From the NCBI RefSeq assembly GCF_029227915.1, contig NC_079882.1:26541001-26605000 (forward strand): a stretch of 64,000 nucleotides of DNA. Reading direction: 5' to 3'. The notes under the pieces are model-generated. The model saw nothing but the letters and a program-made list of their open reading frames with translations. It was not told the origin of the DNA and made no database searches. Shown piece after piece: positions 32,253-46,603 of this stretch (position 1 is its first letter; the number at the start of each line of letters is the position of its first letter). The translations under genes were made by a program, and so were the position numbers. The stretch comes from Hydractinia symbiolongicarpus. Taxonomy: Eukaryota > Cnidaria > Hydrozoa > Anthoathecata > Hydractiniidae.

Positions 32253-32618
32253 AATACACCTTTATGACAATTCAATTGTACATGCGTTCCTACGGCTCTC
32301 CATCGTTTTACAATATCGAAAAAAAGGAGGTAAAACTCGTGTTTTTATGAGAGTTTGTTAGAGACGAAAGCGTGTTTTCTCCAGTTTTTTAACTTCCGTC
32401 GTATCAATTTCTTTCAAATTTTTAGGAAACGTTAATAATAATAAGATACAACTTATGTGTACTTTTCATTAAAAACAAAACGTGGCAAGAAAAGTTATCA
32501 CGAAAAATAGTGTTTTCTCCTTAATAAACTCTTATAAAAGTGTAATGTTTACCTCCTCTGATTGCAAAATAAGCTGCGATGGAGTGTTATTTTTTCCGAA
32601 TTATCGTAAAGGTGTATT
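32253..32618. mobile_element. 366-bp MITE nested in the hAT-like element
   Basis: AATACACCTTTATGACAATT at 32253 matches the reverse complement of the right end (AATACACCTTTACGATAATT, 32618) at 18 of 20 bases. Internal blocks also pair: GGAGGTAAA near 32331 with TTTACCTCC near 32550, and TTTATGAGAGTTT with AAACTCTTATAAA. This gives a long imperfect palindrome. The target duplication is unclear and no superfamily is assigned. Confidence 0.65.
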
Positions 32619-32770
32619 AGCCCTAGCTATTAGCTAATTAAATCTTTTTGTATTTGGTTTTAATTTAATAGTCTGTTGTATAAAGCTCTCCCCAACTAGC
32701 TTTTCGTAGCAGATATACTGAAAACCTTTAGATAAATGCAAGGTGTGTTGGAGAGTAAAAAACATACTTC

Positions 32771-33109
32771 TCACCTTAAAACAATAATTCCTTTATCCTC
32801 ACACCTCGCCTCAGATGGAAGGTATATATCTGGACCTGAATTCCGATGAAGACTTTTACCAACCAAGGGATAAATATCCCCACACAACAAAAATGCTCGA
32901 GAATAAACACTTTCTAAAAGTTCTTTTTGCATTTTACGAACAGATTCAAAATTATCACACTTTAAATCAGTAAGCACCCGCGCCAACATATCTGCTGCAG
33001 CCATAATCAATAATAGTACGGAAAGAATCCAAGCCAAAAGGCGTGAGTCTTTGACTAATCCTGACGGATGGGAGTTAAAACTATAGCCTAACAGGTTATC
33101 AGTAACCAC
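32771..33109 (-). pseudogene. Unrecognised open frame within the hAT-like element
   Basis: 112 residues with a hydrophobic segment (LLAWILSVLLLIMAAADMLA) followed by a charged helical stretch. It is part of the mobile element region and has no detectable splice or promoter context. I do not recognise the family. It may be a remnant of an element-encoded protein or a chance frame. Confidence 0.25.
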
Positions 33110-33182
33110 GCAAAACGGAACCTAAATTTCCTTCGCCGGCTGCGGGCCACATATTGTTGGACTACGCATAGAGTGTGAAAAT

Positions 33183-33405
33183 TACGTCACGATTTTGACG
33201 TCACAGGCCCCTTAGGTGAGATGGGGAGGGTTGCGGGCCATAGCTATTTGATTTTTGACTGACTGAGTGACTGATTAGTCAAAATGAATCAGTCAAAATC
33301 TGTAAGCTATAATTTGCAACCCTCTCAGTCTATATGGTAGCGACGTCACAACTTTGACGTCAACATCGCTATAGGCGAATTGGAGAGGGCTGTGAACCAT
33401 GGCTT
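33183..33405. repeat. Imperfect tandem duplication, about 160-bp period
   Basis: TTTGACGTCA, then TAGGTGAGATGGGGAGGG and GGGCCATAGC (33190-33245), recurs as TTTGACGTCA, TAGGCGAATTGGAGAGGG and GAACCATGGC (33351-33404). Between the copies is an inverted repeat, TTTTGACTGA...TCAGTCAAAA (about 33254-33298). Confidence 0.6.
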
Positions 33406-33544
33406 TTCGCCGTAAAAAAATTACAATTTTTAACGCCCTCCGTTTGCAACGCCTTGATCGTCGACATCTTCGCTTGGCTAACATTTTTCGTCAAATTTAC
33501 ACTTAGTCACGCGACTTATCTGACTAACCCTGGATCCGCACCTG

Positions 33545-34169
33545 ATTACCATATTATTTTGTTAAATAATTCTATTCAAGATATTTTGCAACTATAAAAA
33601 ATAGCTTTAGAGTGAAAAATAAAAACTTGGTTCGAAGTAAAGCGTTGAAAAAAAACATCAGAACCCATCGCTCTCGCCATGTGCTGACGAAGGACCGGGA
33701 CTCAATTAAATTATTTTACTCGCTGCAAAATTGAAAAAGCGAGACAACTTCATTAATTATCGATAGAGTAACCAATAAATATACTGGTTATAAAAAGCAG
33801 CCTGTACCAGGATCAACCTCGCTCCCAGGTTATGACTTTGCACGCAGTTATTTTCGCGTGTTATAATCCCACTGAATTAGTGTCAACTTTGTCCCTAGGG
33901 GTCTTTTTCTCCATGTGAAAAGAATTTTTTCCCACTGTCAGAGATCTTCAGAATCAGAAAAAAAAGAGATTTTAAGCGTAACGAAAATATTTCGAAAATT
34001 ACCTTTTTTTATACTTGCTGGAAATAAAATATGGAAGAAATAAAAATAAAAATTGCGTCTAAATTTCTAAAGTCGTATTACTTTTTAAGGGATTATTTAC
34101 AAATATACTCAATCTCTTTTAATAATATACAATCAAACAAAAGTTATAGTTACAAAGTTTTGAAAACAA
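33545..34169. other. Intergenic, downstream of the kelch gene
   Basis: AT-rich. Contains one copy of AACCTCGCTCCCAGG (33815-33829). The minus-strand poly(A) signal of the kelch gene should be here. Only a variant ATTAAA near 34113-34118 was seen. Confidence 0.4.
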
Positions 34170-37100
34170 TTACAAAGCGACAGCACCCATTCCTTCTTTA
34201 GCTCTTGGAATAACGCAAAATGATTCCCATTTATTCAACTGTGGGTCGTAGCACTCAACCGTGTCCGTTTCTTTGTTCACACATGCGCCACCCATCGCAA
34301 ATATCTTGTCTTCTGTTGCGACTACGGCGACACTTTCGCGTCGTCTATTCATGGAAGGGATCGGTATCCAACGATTAGAGCGAGCTTCGAAAAGTTCAAC
34401 AGTATTCAAATCCTCTTCATAATCACTACCGCCGATGCTATAAATTTTATTGTCTAATTCAACGGCACCGAAATATCTTCTTCTGTAACCCATCGATGCA
34501 CAATTATACCATATTCCTGTGCGAGGGTCGTATCTTTCGACAGTGTTCAAAATCGATACACCGTTTTCACCACCGAGTGCGTATATTACATGATCGTGCG
34601 ACACGAGCACTAATCCTTCTCGTTTACTAGACATACTTGCAACGGACAGCCATTCATCTCTTCGGAAAAATACAAACAAGGAAATGAAATGATGATGAAG
34701 GTCACCAGACCTTTTTAAAACAATAGTTCCGGTGTTTAAAAGTGTCAAAGAAAACACAAAGAGTCCTGGCAATGAGATTTGCTATAGATCTTAAAACTCA
34801 GTTTCGCACTAGCATTTTTCTAATGAGTAACGCGAAAGAAGGCCTAAGAAAGACTCATCAAGATTGGAAAAACAAACAAATGCTTACCTTGTTGGATCGT
34901 AGCGTTCCACACTGTTATATTCTGTATTCACGAAATCGCTACCGCCTCCCACATACAGCCAACCATGAAGTTCTGCCATACTAAACGCGTGACGTGGAAA
35001 GTTCATTGGTGCGATATTTTCCCACTCGTCTCTTTCCGGGTGGTAACATTCACATGCACTCAAAGCGTCTTGCCCATCGTAGCCTAAAATAATTACAAAA
35101 GTGCTACGTGTTAACAACCTCGTTTCCAGTATACAACTATGGTATGCTGAGGAGTGTCCCGTCATAGGTGTTTATACTAATAGTAAGTTTTGAATCAGTT
35201 ATAATGAAAGAACGAATGAATGAATAAACTTACCACCAGATACAAATATTTTACCATCGTATGTTGCTACACCCAAACCATCCCTAGGTCGGGACATCTT
35301 TGCCATCTGCAACCATTTCGAATCATGAAACGAATAACATTCCATAGAATCGAAAACCTATGGAGTTAATTAATTTTCTAAATTTGCTAGTTTTCAACCC
35401 TGGGAATCTAATAGACGCAAATTGGCGTCGCAGGAAAGACGAAATACCGACATGCCGTCTAATGGCTAAAAACTCGTGACAACTTAACTTTGAGGTATTA
35501 AATTCTTTATACGGCAGTGCTCAAGGTAGCAGGTGGCTAGAAATCAGAATTAAAGACGAAAAATTGTCGGGAAAAAAATGGAAATTTTGGGTTATTTTGA
35601 AAAGCGGTTATGGAGTCTAAGATGCTTTTCTACGACTATGATATGCGTTCAAGAGTTTGAGATTAGTTAATTTGTATTTTATGTGTTGAACACAAAGGAG
35701 TTGCGTCATGATAGGCGTACCTGACTCCGAGTCTCTCCACCAATCAAATATATCCGCGAATCAGTCTTTAACAGCCTCGGGTTTACATTAAACTGGGACA
35801 TTTCCTCTCTATAGCTCGGGAGAAGTTGATATGTTTTAGCGTCGTTTACAAATTGTAAACATCTTTGATCTTCTTGAACGTAGGGATGCCTTTCTAAGTG
35901 TTCAACTGAAAAAAAAAGATTTTTACCGTAAATATAAATTATATCAGAAATTTACAACATGTCGTCGAATAATTGGAGAGCACAAGGTAAAACACAAAAT
36001 ATCTCATCAAAATCTTTTTGCTTGAATTTTTAGAAATACTTAATCAGGAATTTTCGAGTCGTTTTTAAGTACCTTGTAAGAATCTGGCTGCTCAGGGTTG
36101 TTGTATAATGACAACCTTTTTGTACTTAACTAGAGGAGGATTAGAGGGTCATATTGTATCTATTTTTTAGGCCATATTAAAAACCAACATCGAAACGCAA
36201 ACACCGACCTAAATCTCAAGACCCGCTGTGTCTTTTTGCATATCAGACGGCGAGATAAGCGCAGCACCGATGAGAGTCAAAACGTCCTGGAAACGAGGTT
36301 GTGCAAACACTACAATGTCTTACAGAAATTTATAAATGTCTCTATTTATAATCCTTAATTCTTAAGACCTTTATGTTCTTCGAAAAGAAGATTTTAACTC
36401 TCCTAATTAATTTACCTGTCATTCTATTATGACTCCTTTTTGCTGTATCTTTCTCTGTTTTTAAGGGAGGAGGGGGAAGTTGGGGTGAAGTTGTTGGGGT
36501 TTAAAGCGTCCATTTTATGTGTATTTCATTGATGAGCCATTTAACTGCATTGTATCTACGCTTAACGTTTTTAAAATATCAATTTTGAAACTCAGAGATT
36601 TGGTTATATCTCTTATCTATCCATTAAATTCACCCTCTTTCCTCATCTAAGTCAGGCATGCTAATTGCGGATGTAAAACTTTCTGTGTCTGGTCATTATA
36701 TCTATCTGGTCGTTTAGTTAATGGTCATTATACAAGAGATAAATTTTTTTTACATCTCTCTAATTACTTATGAAGTCTTTTTATTAATAGCTATAAAAAT
36801 AAAAGGAAAAAACACAAGAACGTTTTACCAATTATACAAAACAAATGCTTTTCTAATTAAACTCGTGCCCAAATCTCTTTTTTCCTTTTTTGTTACAAAA
36901 ATAGTCCTGGAATCGAGGTTTAGTTCTATTAATATGACGAAATATTGCGTGGAAGTAACAAAAGTATTATAAACATAGACAAAACCTCACCTAATATTTT
37001 TGGTTGTAGATTAGTCACTCTCACCATACCCAGCAATTCTGTAAAATACTTTTTTCTAGATTTTTCATCGTGTTTAACCCATGCTACGGCAGCATCAAAT

Positions 37101-38501
37101 ACATCCTTTTCAGATATTACTTCTATAGCATCATTGGCGAGTAAACTCTTTAATTGTTCGACTGGTATCTCTAAAAACTCATCGCTTTCGATAACCTCGC
37201 GAAAATGAGTTTTACTGAAATCATCTGCGCTCTCTTTCAAACTATAACACGTGTGTAAGTCTGCAAAATTTGAGATGTTTAAACAGTTATGTGCGTCCAA
37301 CTTGGTTTGAAGATAATTGCTGCAGCATTGCTTGATACCCTCAAACTGCAACATATTCGCTGCAGATAAAAGTTCCAATGCATTCTGGGTATCTACTTTG
37401 ACTGACGCAGTGTAGCAAAATTCAACTAACGATTTTAAAACAGTGTAACTTATTCCTTTTATATGCACTTGATCTTTCGTGGACTCGATTAATTTACCAA
37501 GAAACATACCTAAACAGGGACACATTTAGAACAAAAATACATCCCTACAGTGGGAGAAAACTTCAAAACAAATTCTTAAAGAACGCTCTAAGCACAAGGC
37601 CAAACCATTAAATGTGGCGTTACAAATCTTGTTTTAAGAGTCTTTGGCCTAGAATCGATTATAACAAAGCTTATATAAAAATAATGCCCTGGAAACGAGG
37701 TTGCTGTTATTGCCATGGTCAAACTCTCATTTACCAGCACCCGCGTTATCGAAGCATAGGAACAGAGTGTTACTTAATTTATCATGCACGAATGTACATG
37801 TCACAGCATATATGACATCTTTCGTTCGTTGTCGATGGTGACAGATAATTTTGAAAACCACAACAGTTGCAAGATGTTTAAATTTTTAATGATGTTTTAA
37901 AATTAATTTATGACGCGTGCTATATTTGTCTCGTTAATTTCGTTGAACACAGTAAATTGGCGAATCATTTGTTTAAAAACCACAAAAATGTAGTGGCACC
38001 AATCTCGTTCCCAGGACTTATTCGTTTTCTAGCGTGTGTACGGTGCAAGTCCTGGGGTCGAGGATGTAGCACATGGTATTATTACGAAAAACAGAGCGCT
38101 GTCGTAACAAAAATAAAATAAATGAAAACACACAAATGAATGAAAAAATAGAAAAATAGGTAAACATGAATATAATAAAATGTCGAGATCCAAACTATAA
38201 TATGATAAAAGTAGGATATAATTCTAGTTTCGCGCGAAATCAAAATGGAATTAGCTTCAAACTCAGAGCGAAAAGTATTTTTACCTTCGAAATAAGGACT
38301 GTTAGCTGCTAACACTGACTTATGTGTCAAAATTTCTTTGCTTTCCACCATAAGTTTTATATCGCATAGTTCTTCGTGTAAGTATAACTCTTGAAGTTTT
38401 TTTAAAAAGTTATTCCCGTGAAAAGGATCCGTATAGACGAAAGCTTCGTCGCACATGACTTCCTCAGGAACAGCGTCTGACTTCACCCTTCGATCTCTCA
38501 T
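34170..38501 (-). CDS. BTB-BACK-Kelch protein (KLHL family), six exons
   Basis: Exons, 5' to 3': 38501-38285, 37509-36991, 35905-35721, 35357-35234, 35083-34888 and 34659-34170. All junctions are GT-AG and the phases match, giving 576 residues. The BTB domain (about 30-140; HEELCDIKL, NSPYFEGMF) is split by intron 1. The BACK domain follows (about 145-245; DVFDAAVAWVKHD), then six kelch repeats (about 280-576; GGE, DGLGVATYDGKIFVSGG, ALGGENG, SIGGSDYE, AMGGACV). Length and order are typical for KLHL adaptors, which bind CUL3 through BTB/BACK and recruit substrates for ubiquitination with the kelch propeller. CUL3 binding and the substrate are inferences. The closest human paralogue could not be assigned. 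Several copies of the CCTGGAAACGAGGTT motif lie in its introns. Confidence 0.93.
38001..38065. repeat. 65-bp palindromic element in kelch intron 1
   Basis: AATCTCGTTCCCAGGACTT on the left pairs with AAGTCCTGGGGTCGAGGAT on the right with few mismatches and a spacer of about 27 bases. It is a paired form of the recurrent CCTGGRAACGAGGTT motif. Confidence 0.6.
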
Positions 38502-39859
38502 AATAAGATGAAAAATTATTTTTAAAATTTATATTCAAGAATATATTTATATTTACACAAAGTTTAAATATTAAACGAGTTTCTTCTTCGTGTATTCGTC
38601 ACAAGCAAAATTCAACGCGGTTTAAATGTTTAATAATCACGTGGCTAGTTTTGTTTACGTTTTCTTGATTTTTCCAAAAGGTGAACAGTTAAAAAAACAG
38701 ATTTATTAATTAATGTACAATAGAATTGCATCAATTTAATTTTAATTTCCTTCCGACATCAACATCATTCATTGAATGTAAACAAAAATATATGCCCGTT
38801 TCCGCAACAAACTCGTTCCCAGGTATCAATAAATTGCTGGGGGTTGAGAACCGTTTCGTTATTCAAGCATAGCAATCACATGGTTGGCAAAACATTTTTT
38901 GTCACGTTACGCTGATAATATATACCCATTTTTACATAAAGGGCATTTTTACCCTAAGAAACTTTGACATTGAACTGCAACAAGAAAAAAAACCACAAAC
39001 TGCCTTAAGGAACTGGGAGGCTACCTGGTCTATTTTTTAAACATACATAATGATTTTTTGATGATACTCACGAAATTTTACTTCAAATCGACAATCTAAT
39101 AAAAGTAAACAAAGGTATTAGCGAGACACCTAGTCTATTAACTATTTTTAGCGTTCTATTGTGTTTCTGTAATCTTGGACGAAGCTGAACTTAGACAAAA
39201 ATATAAAAAGAAAAATCTTTAAACGTAAAATATCTTCAGGACGAAAAAAGATTTTTCAATGATTCGGAAAAACTTGTAAATAATCTTTTTTACATCAGGT
39301 AAACATCATTAATCACTCCAATTGACTTTAACAAAAAAAACAACCAGTAAATCAGTTGATTCTTATAGAGTTTGCATTCTTGACACACACAAAAACACAC
39401 ACCATGAAGAGACGTTAAATTAGATTTTATTGAAAAATACAGTTTTAGTAGAAAAATACAAATTTATGATTATAAATAATAATAATAATAATCACATAAT
39501 TCCATGATATATACACAGCTACAAAAGTTATACTTTTAGGTCTAAATATAATCAAAATTTGAAAAAAAAGATAATGCTTGAAGCGAACGTAAAAGACTGT
39601 AGAAGGGGAATTTCATTTAGTGAAATGATTTCTGAAGTAGGAGTTAAGCATAACGGTCGCAGTTGTCGGAAATTATATTAGGTTCGCTTAGCGTAAAAAA
39701 ACTGAATAAGAAAATTGAATAGGTTTGTAGTGTTTTAACCTTATTAACATTTGATTTCATTCGAGTAAGATGGCTTCGAACCACAAAAACAGGAACTTAG
39801 ACACATGACTCAAAAATATATTTAACATTAACTATATATAATAAAACATAACAAAAACA
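38502..39859. other. Between the kelch start and the kinase-locus 3' end
   Basis: Should contain the kelch promoter and 5' UTR, but nothing definite is visible. One copy of AACTCGTTCCCAGG lies at 38810-38823, an (AAT)n run is near 39475-39492, and a minus-strand AATAAA near 39434-39429 could serve the kinase gene's distal exon. Confidence 0.4.
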
Positions 39860-40156
39860 TCAACGAAATTCATGAGGTCGAAAATTATGACATTCTTCAT
39901 CTGGGTTGTAATTTAGGGTGTACGGAAACGACAACGGCCTAGGTTTAGGCCGTCGTAGCGGCGTACCAAAATCACTATCTTCGTCACTATCTGATGACTG
40001 CACGTGTTCGTCGTCCGATAAACTTTTTCGCGAGCCGCGTGAATGTTTTGGATTGGAAGTCACATTATTATTAGTTATCTCTTCGAACGGGTTGTTCTTT
40101 TCTTTCTCTGGACTTAAATTTCTTTGAGAGATATACGATGCATTTTTTCGAAGGTC
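39860..40156 (-). CDS. Candidate alternative last exon of the kinase gene
   Basis: After a good acceptor (TTTTGCTTTCAG) an open frame of 98 residues runs to TGA. It is hydrophilic and Ser/Arg-rich with acidic clusters (SSDSDEDSDFG, PLRRPKPRPLSF), like the tail encoded by exon 10. It could replace the last residues of exon 10 if that exon used an internal donor; the candidates (GTT|GTAAAAG near 41425 and AAA|GTAAAA near 41565) are weak. Otherwise it would belong to an unrecognised transcript. Composition and position favour membership of the kinase gene. Confidence 0.45.
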   Translation of the reverse strand, partial: DLRKNASYISQRNLSPEKEKNNPFEEITNNNVTSNPKHSRGSRKSLSDDEHVQSSDSDEDSDFGTPLRRPKPRPLSFPYTLNYNPDEECHNFRPHEFR

Positions 40157-41258
40157 CTGAAAGCAAAACAATGAATTTCTTAATTCTTAACATAGAAAAT
40201 AAACTTGTTTGTTCATGACCGCTTGTGGTGTTGGTTTTTAGCAGAAAACAAAATAAACACTTTAAAATTTAAAAGCAACGAAAATTTTTTTGTATTTTAT
40301 TTGATCAATCAGTATTCTTCGTTTAATTTCTTTCTTTTGATCTTGTTTAAATAAATGTCCGACGAAAACACATGTTATATATATTTAAGATTTTAATACA
40401 AATCTTTCTGTCTGCATTATTGTTGTTTTTTAATTAACTGTTTTTTTTAACAAAATAGTCTCTCAACATTTTACGTGAAAACAGCGGTTTTAAACGATAA
40501 CTTTTAACTGGCAATGGTTGTTTGTTTTACACGACCTACAAAACTTAAATTTGATTTTAAGTTTAGTATATTTCAGTCAGTCAAGTGACACAAAGGTCAA
40601 CATACGCATGACACTAATATAACCGCGATACATAACTAGTCGCTTCCTATATACACTACCACACTAATCTCATACCATATACGCATGGTAGGCGAAGCGA
40701 GGTGATTGATATTGACAAATGCTCAATAACCAGGCTGCGCGTTTAAGTTTGGATTGTTACCGCGTTGAGCATTCTGACAAATGCTCTATAGGATTAAAGG
40801 TGGTGGTGAAGATCAGTTATGTTACTTTGACTAGGGACTTGGATTTAGCACAATGCGTAGGCCTGTTGAACATTTATGCACATTACACCTATGTTACAAC
40901 GGTTGGACATTCATCTTTTCTATCACCTGAAGCAATGCTTACGATTGCGTAATGATTATCTAAGATGTCATAGCAAACATCAAAACGTAATTTACGATTT
41001 TAGATTAAGCAATTTTAATGAAAATTTAGTGTAGTTTTACATGATATCAAACAAATTAGCGTTATATTTTAACACATCCAAAAACGTGTTAATTTTTTTA
41101 CGAGACGTTGTTCCAGCAACGTGCTTTAAAGGGTTTGTTATTAGTATGATTTTAGCATCAAGCCATAATTACACATTTTTACCAATGGATATGAAAATGA
41201 ACACTTTATATATTTTAATTGAAAATTTATAAGTTCTTCGGAAGAACAAATTTTAAAA

Positions 41259-41264
41259 TTTATT
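41259..41264 (-). terminator. Poly(A) signal for the kinase gene, proximal end
   Basis: AATAAA on the minus strand, about 110 bases after the stop codon of exon 10 (41374-41372). Confidence 0.5.
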
Positions 41265-41371
41265 ATAAAGAAATAAATTTACGCCTCGATAATTTACCAT
41301 TACTACCCGTTAAATTAACGATATTACACGATAAGATGATAATGTTATCATGTTAAGTGTCAAAACGTATT

Positions 41372-45505
<4,134 letters not shown>

Positions 45506-46576
45506 CTTGTTATGTTGTCAAAACATCAAATGTTCAATACGAGGCTTGTTTAAATGTGAGGCTTGTATACCTCATATTCAGTATGAATATTTACTGCAGT
45601 ATATTTTTTTGCCTCAACAAAATAAAAAAAATTCTGTTTTTTTTTACAAGTATATAAAGCAAGTTTTTTCTTCTACACCTTCACTTTTTTTTTATTAATT
45701 TTTTTTCTTTCTTTTATAGATAAAAAACACCTTTCTAGTTGTAAATAATGCATTATTTTGAATGTTGTAAAACCGAATGAATGGCGTTTGTTTCAAATTT
45801 TTATAATGAGATGTAAATAATTTATCAGATAGAGAAATTTTCAAACTATCAAAATATTGAACAGCAAACAAAAAAATCGTCTGTCCTCATCAATACTGCA
45901 CACACCTATTTTGGCTGGGATGTTTCTGTGTACCTTAAAGATACTTTCTTGGTGCGTAGGCTCTGTATTAAATAATAAATCTACTAAATTCTCGAATTAG
46001 CAATTAAATAAATTAATTAAATAGCACTGTTTCTTATTAGAATTTATGTATGTATTGGACTCACAAACGCAAATATGTGTAAAAAAGACAGACAGATTAT
46101 TTGCCTTAATAGTCCCGTCTTCAATCAGGAAGTTGCGCCATTAAGTATAAATTATTAATGAGATGATTACTGATTATTCAACATCAGATATAAACATCAT
46201 GCTCAAAATAATCATACAGAAGTTTAAAAAGTATACGGAAAATAACCACGCTTGCGAGCAATTAGAAACCTATTGGTGCTGGGTGTCTGAACTTAAGTGA
46301 GAAAATCACAAGTTTCTTTCGTCATACTCAACAAGTGTAGTCTAGAATGATACAAACTTGCTCCACGTTGTGTGCACGAGTGAAACACGTGATATAATGG
46401 TCAACCGAACACGCTGATATCACATGATTTATATGTATATTTCAAAATCTGAAAGCTTACATCCGACACATAAAGAAATTTATTAAAACATGAAGACTAA
46501 TAGTTTTGAACGAAAAAGCATTTTGATGTTTTGACGTTACGTTGCCTGGAAAGGGAAGAGGTGTGCCATTAATTGC
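45506..46576. other. Upstream of the kinase start
   Basis: AT-rich. The promoter for a kinase-only transcript would lie here, since exon 1 starts at 45505. No TATA box is convincing. No repeat was recognised. Confidence 0.4.
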
Positions 46577-46603
46577 GGGGATGGTGTAGTGGTAGCGCAT
46601 TCG

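Larger units (their letters stand above)
30893..33544. mobile_element. hAT-like DNA element with 5-bp target duplication
   Basis: The left end CAGGGGCGGATCCAG (30893) and the reverse complement of the right end, CAGGTGCGGATCCAG (33544), differ at one base of 15 and are followed by TTAGTCA in both. The flanks are ATTAC at 30888-30892 and 33545-33549. CAGGGGCGGATCC-type ends are common in hAT elements, and a 5-bp duplication has been reported for the hAT5 group. No hAT transposase is recognisable, so the copy is non-autonomous or composite. Inside are two minus-strand open frames of unclear origin, a nested MITE and a tandem duplication. Confidence 0.7.

Noticed and set aside
38082-38284. C-terminal extension of the first kelch exon
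   Set aside because: A consensus donor (GAAG|GTAAAA) at 38285/38284 joins in phase to 37509 and restores the BTB domain; the extension is intron sequence.
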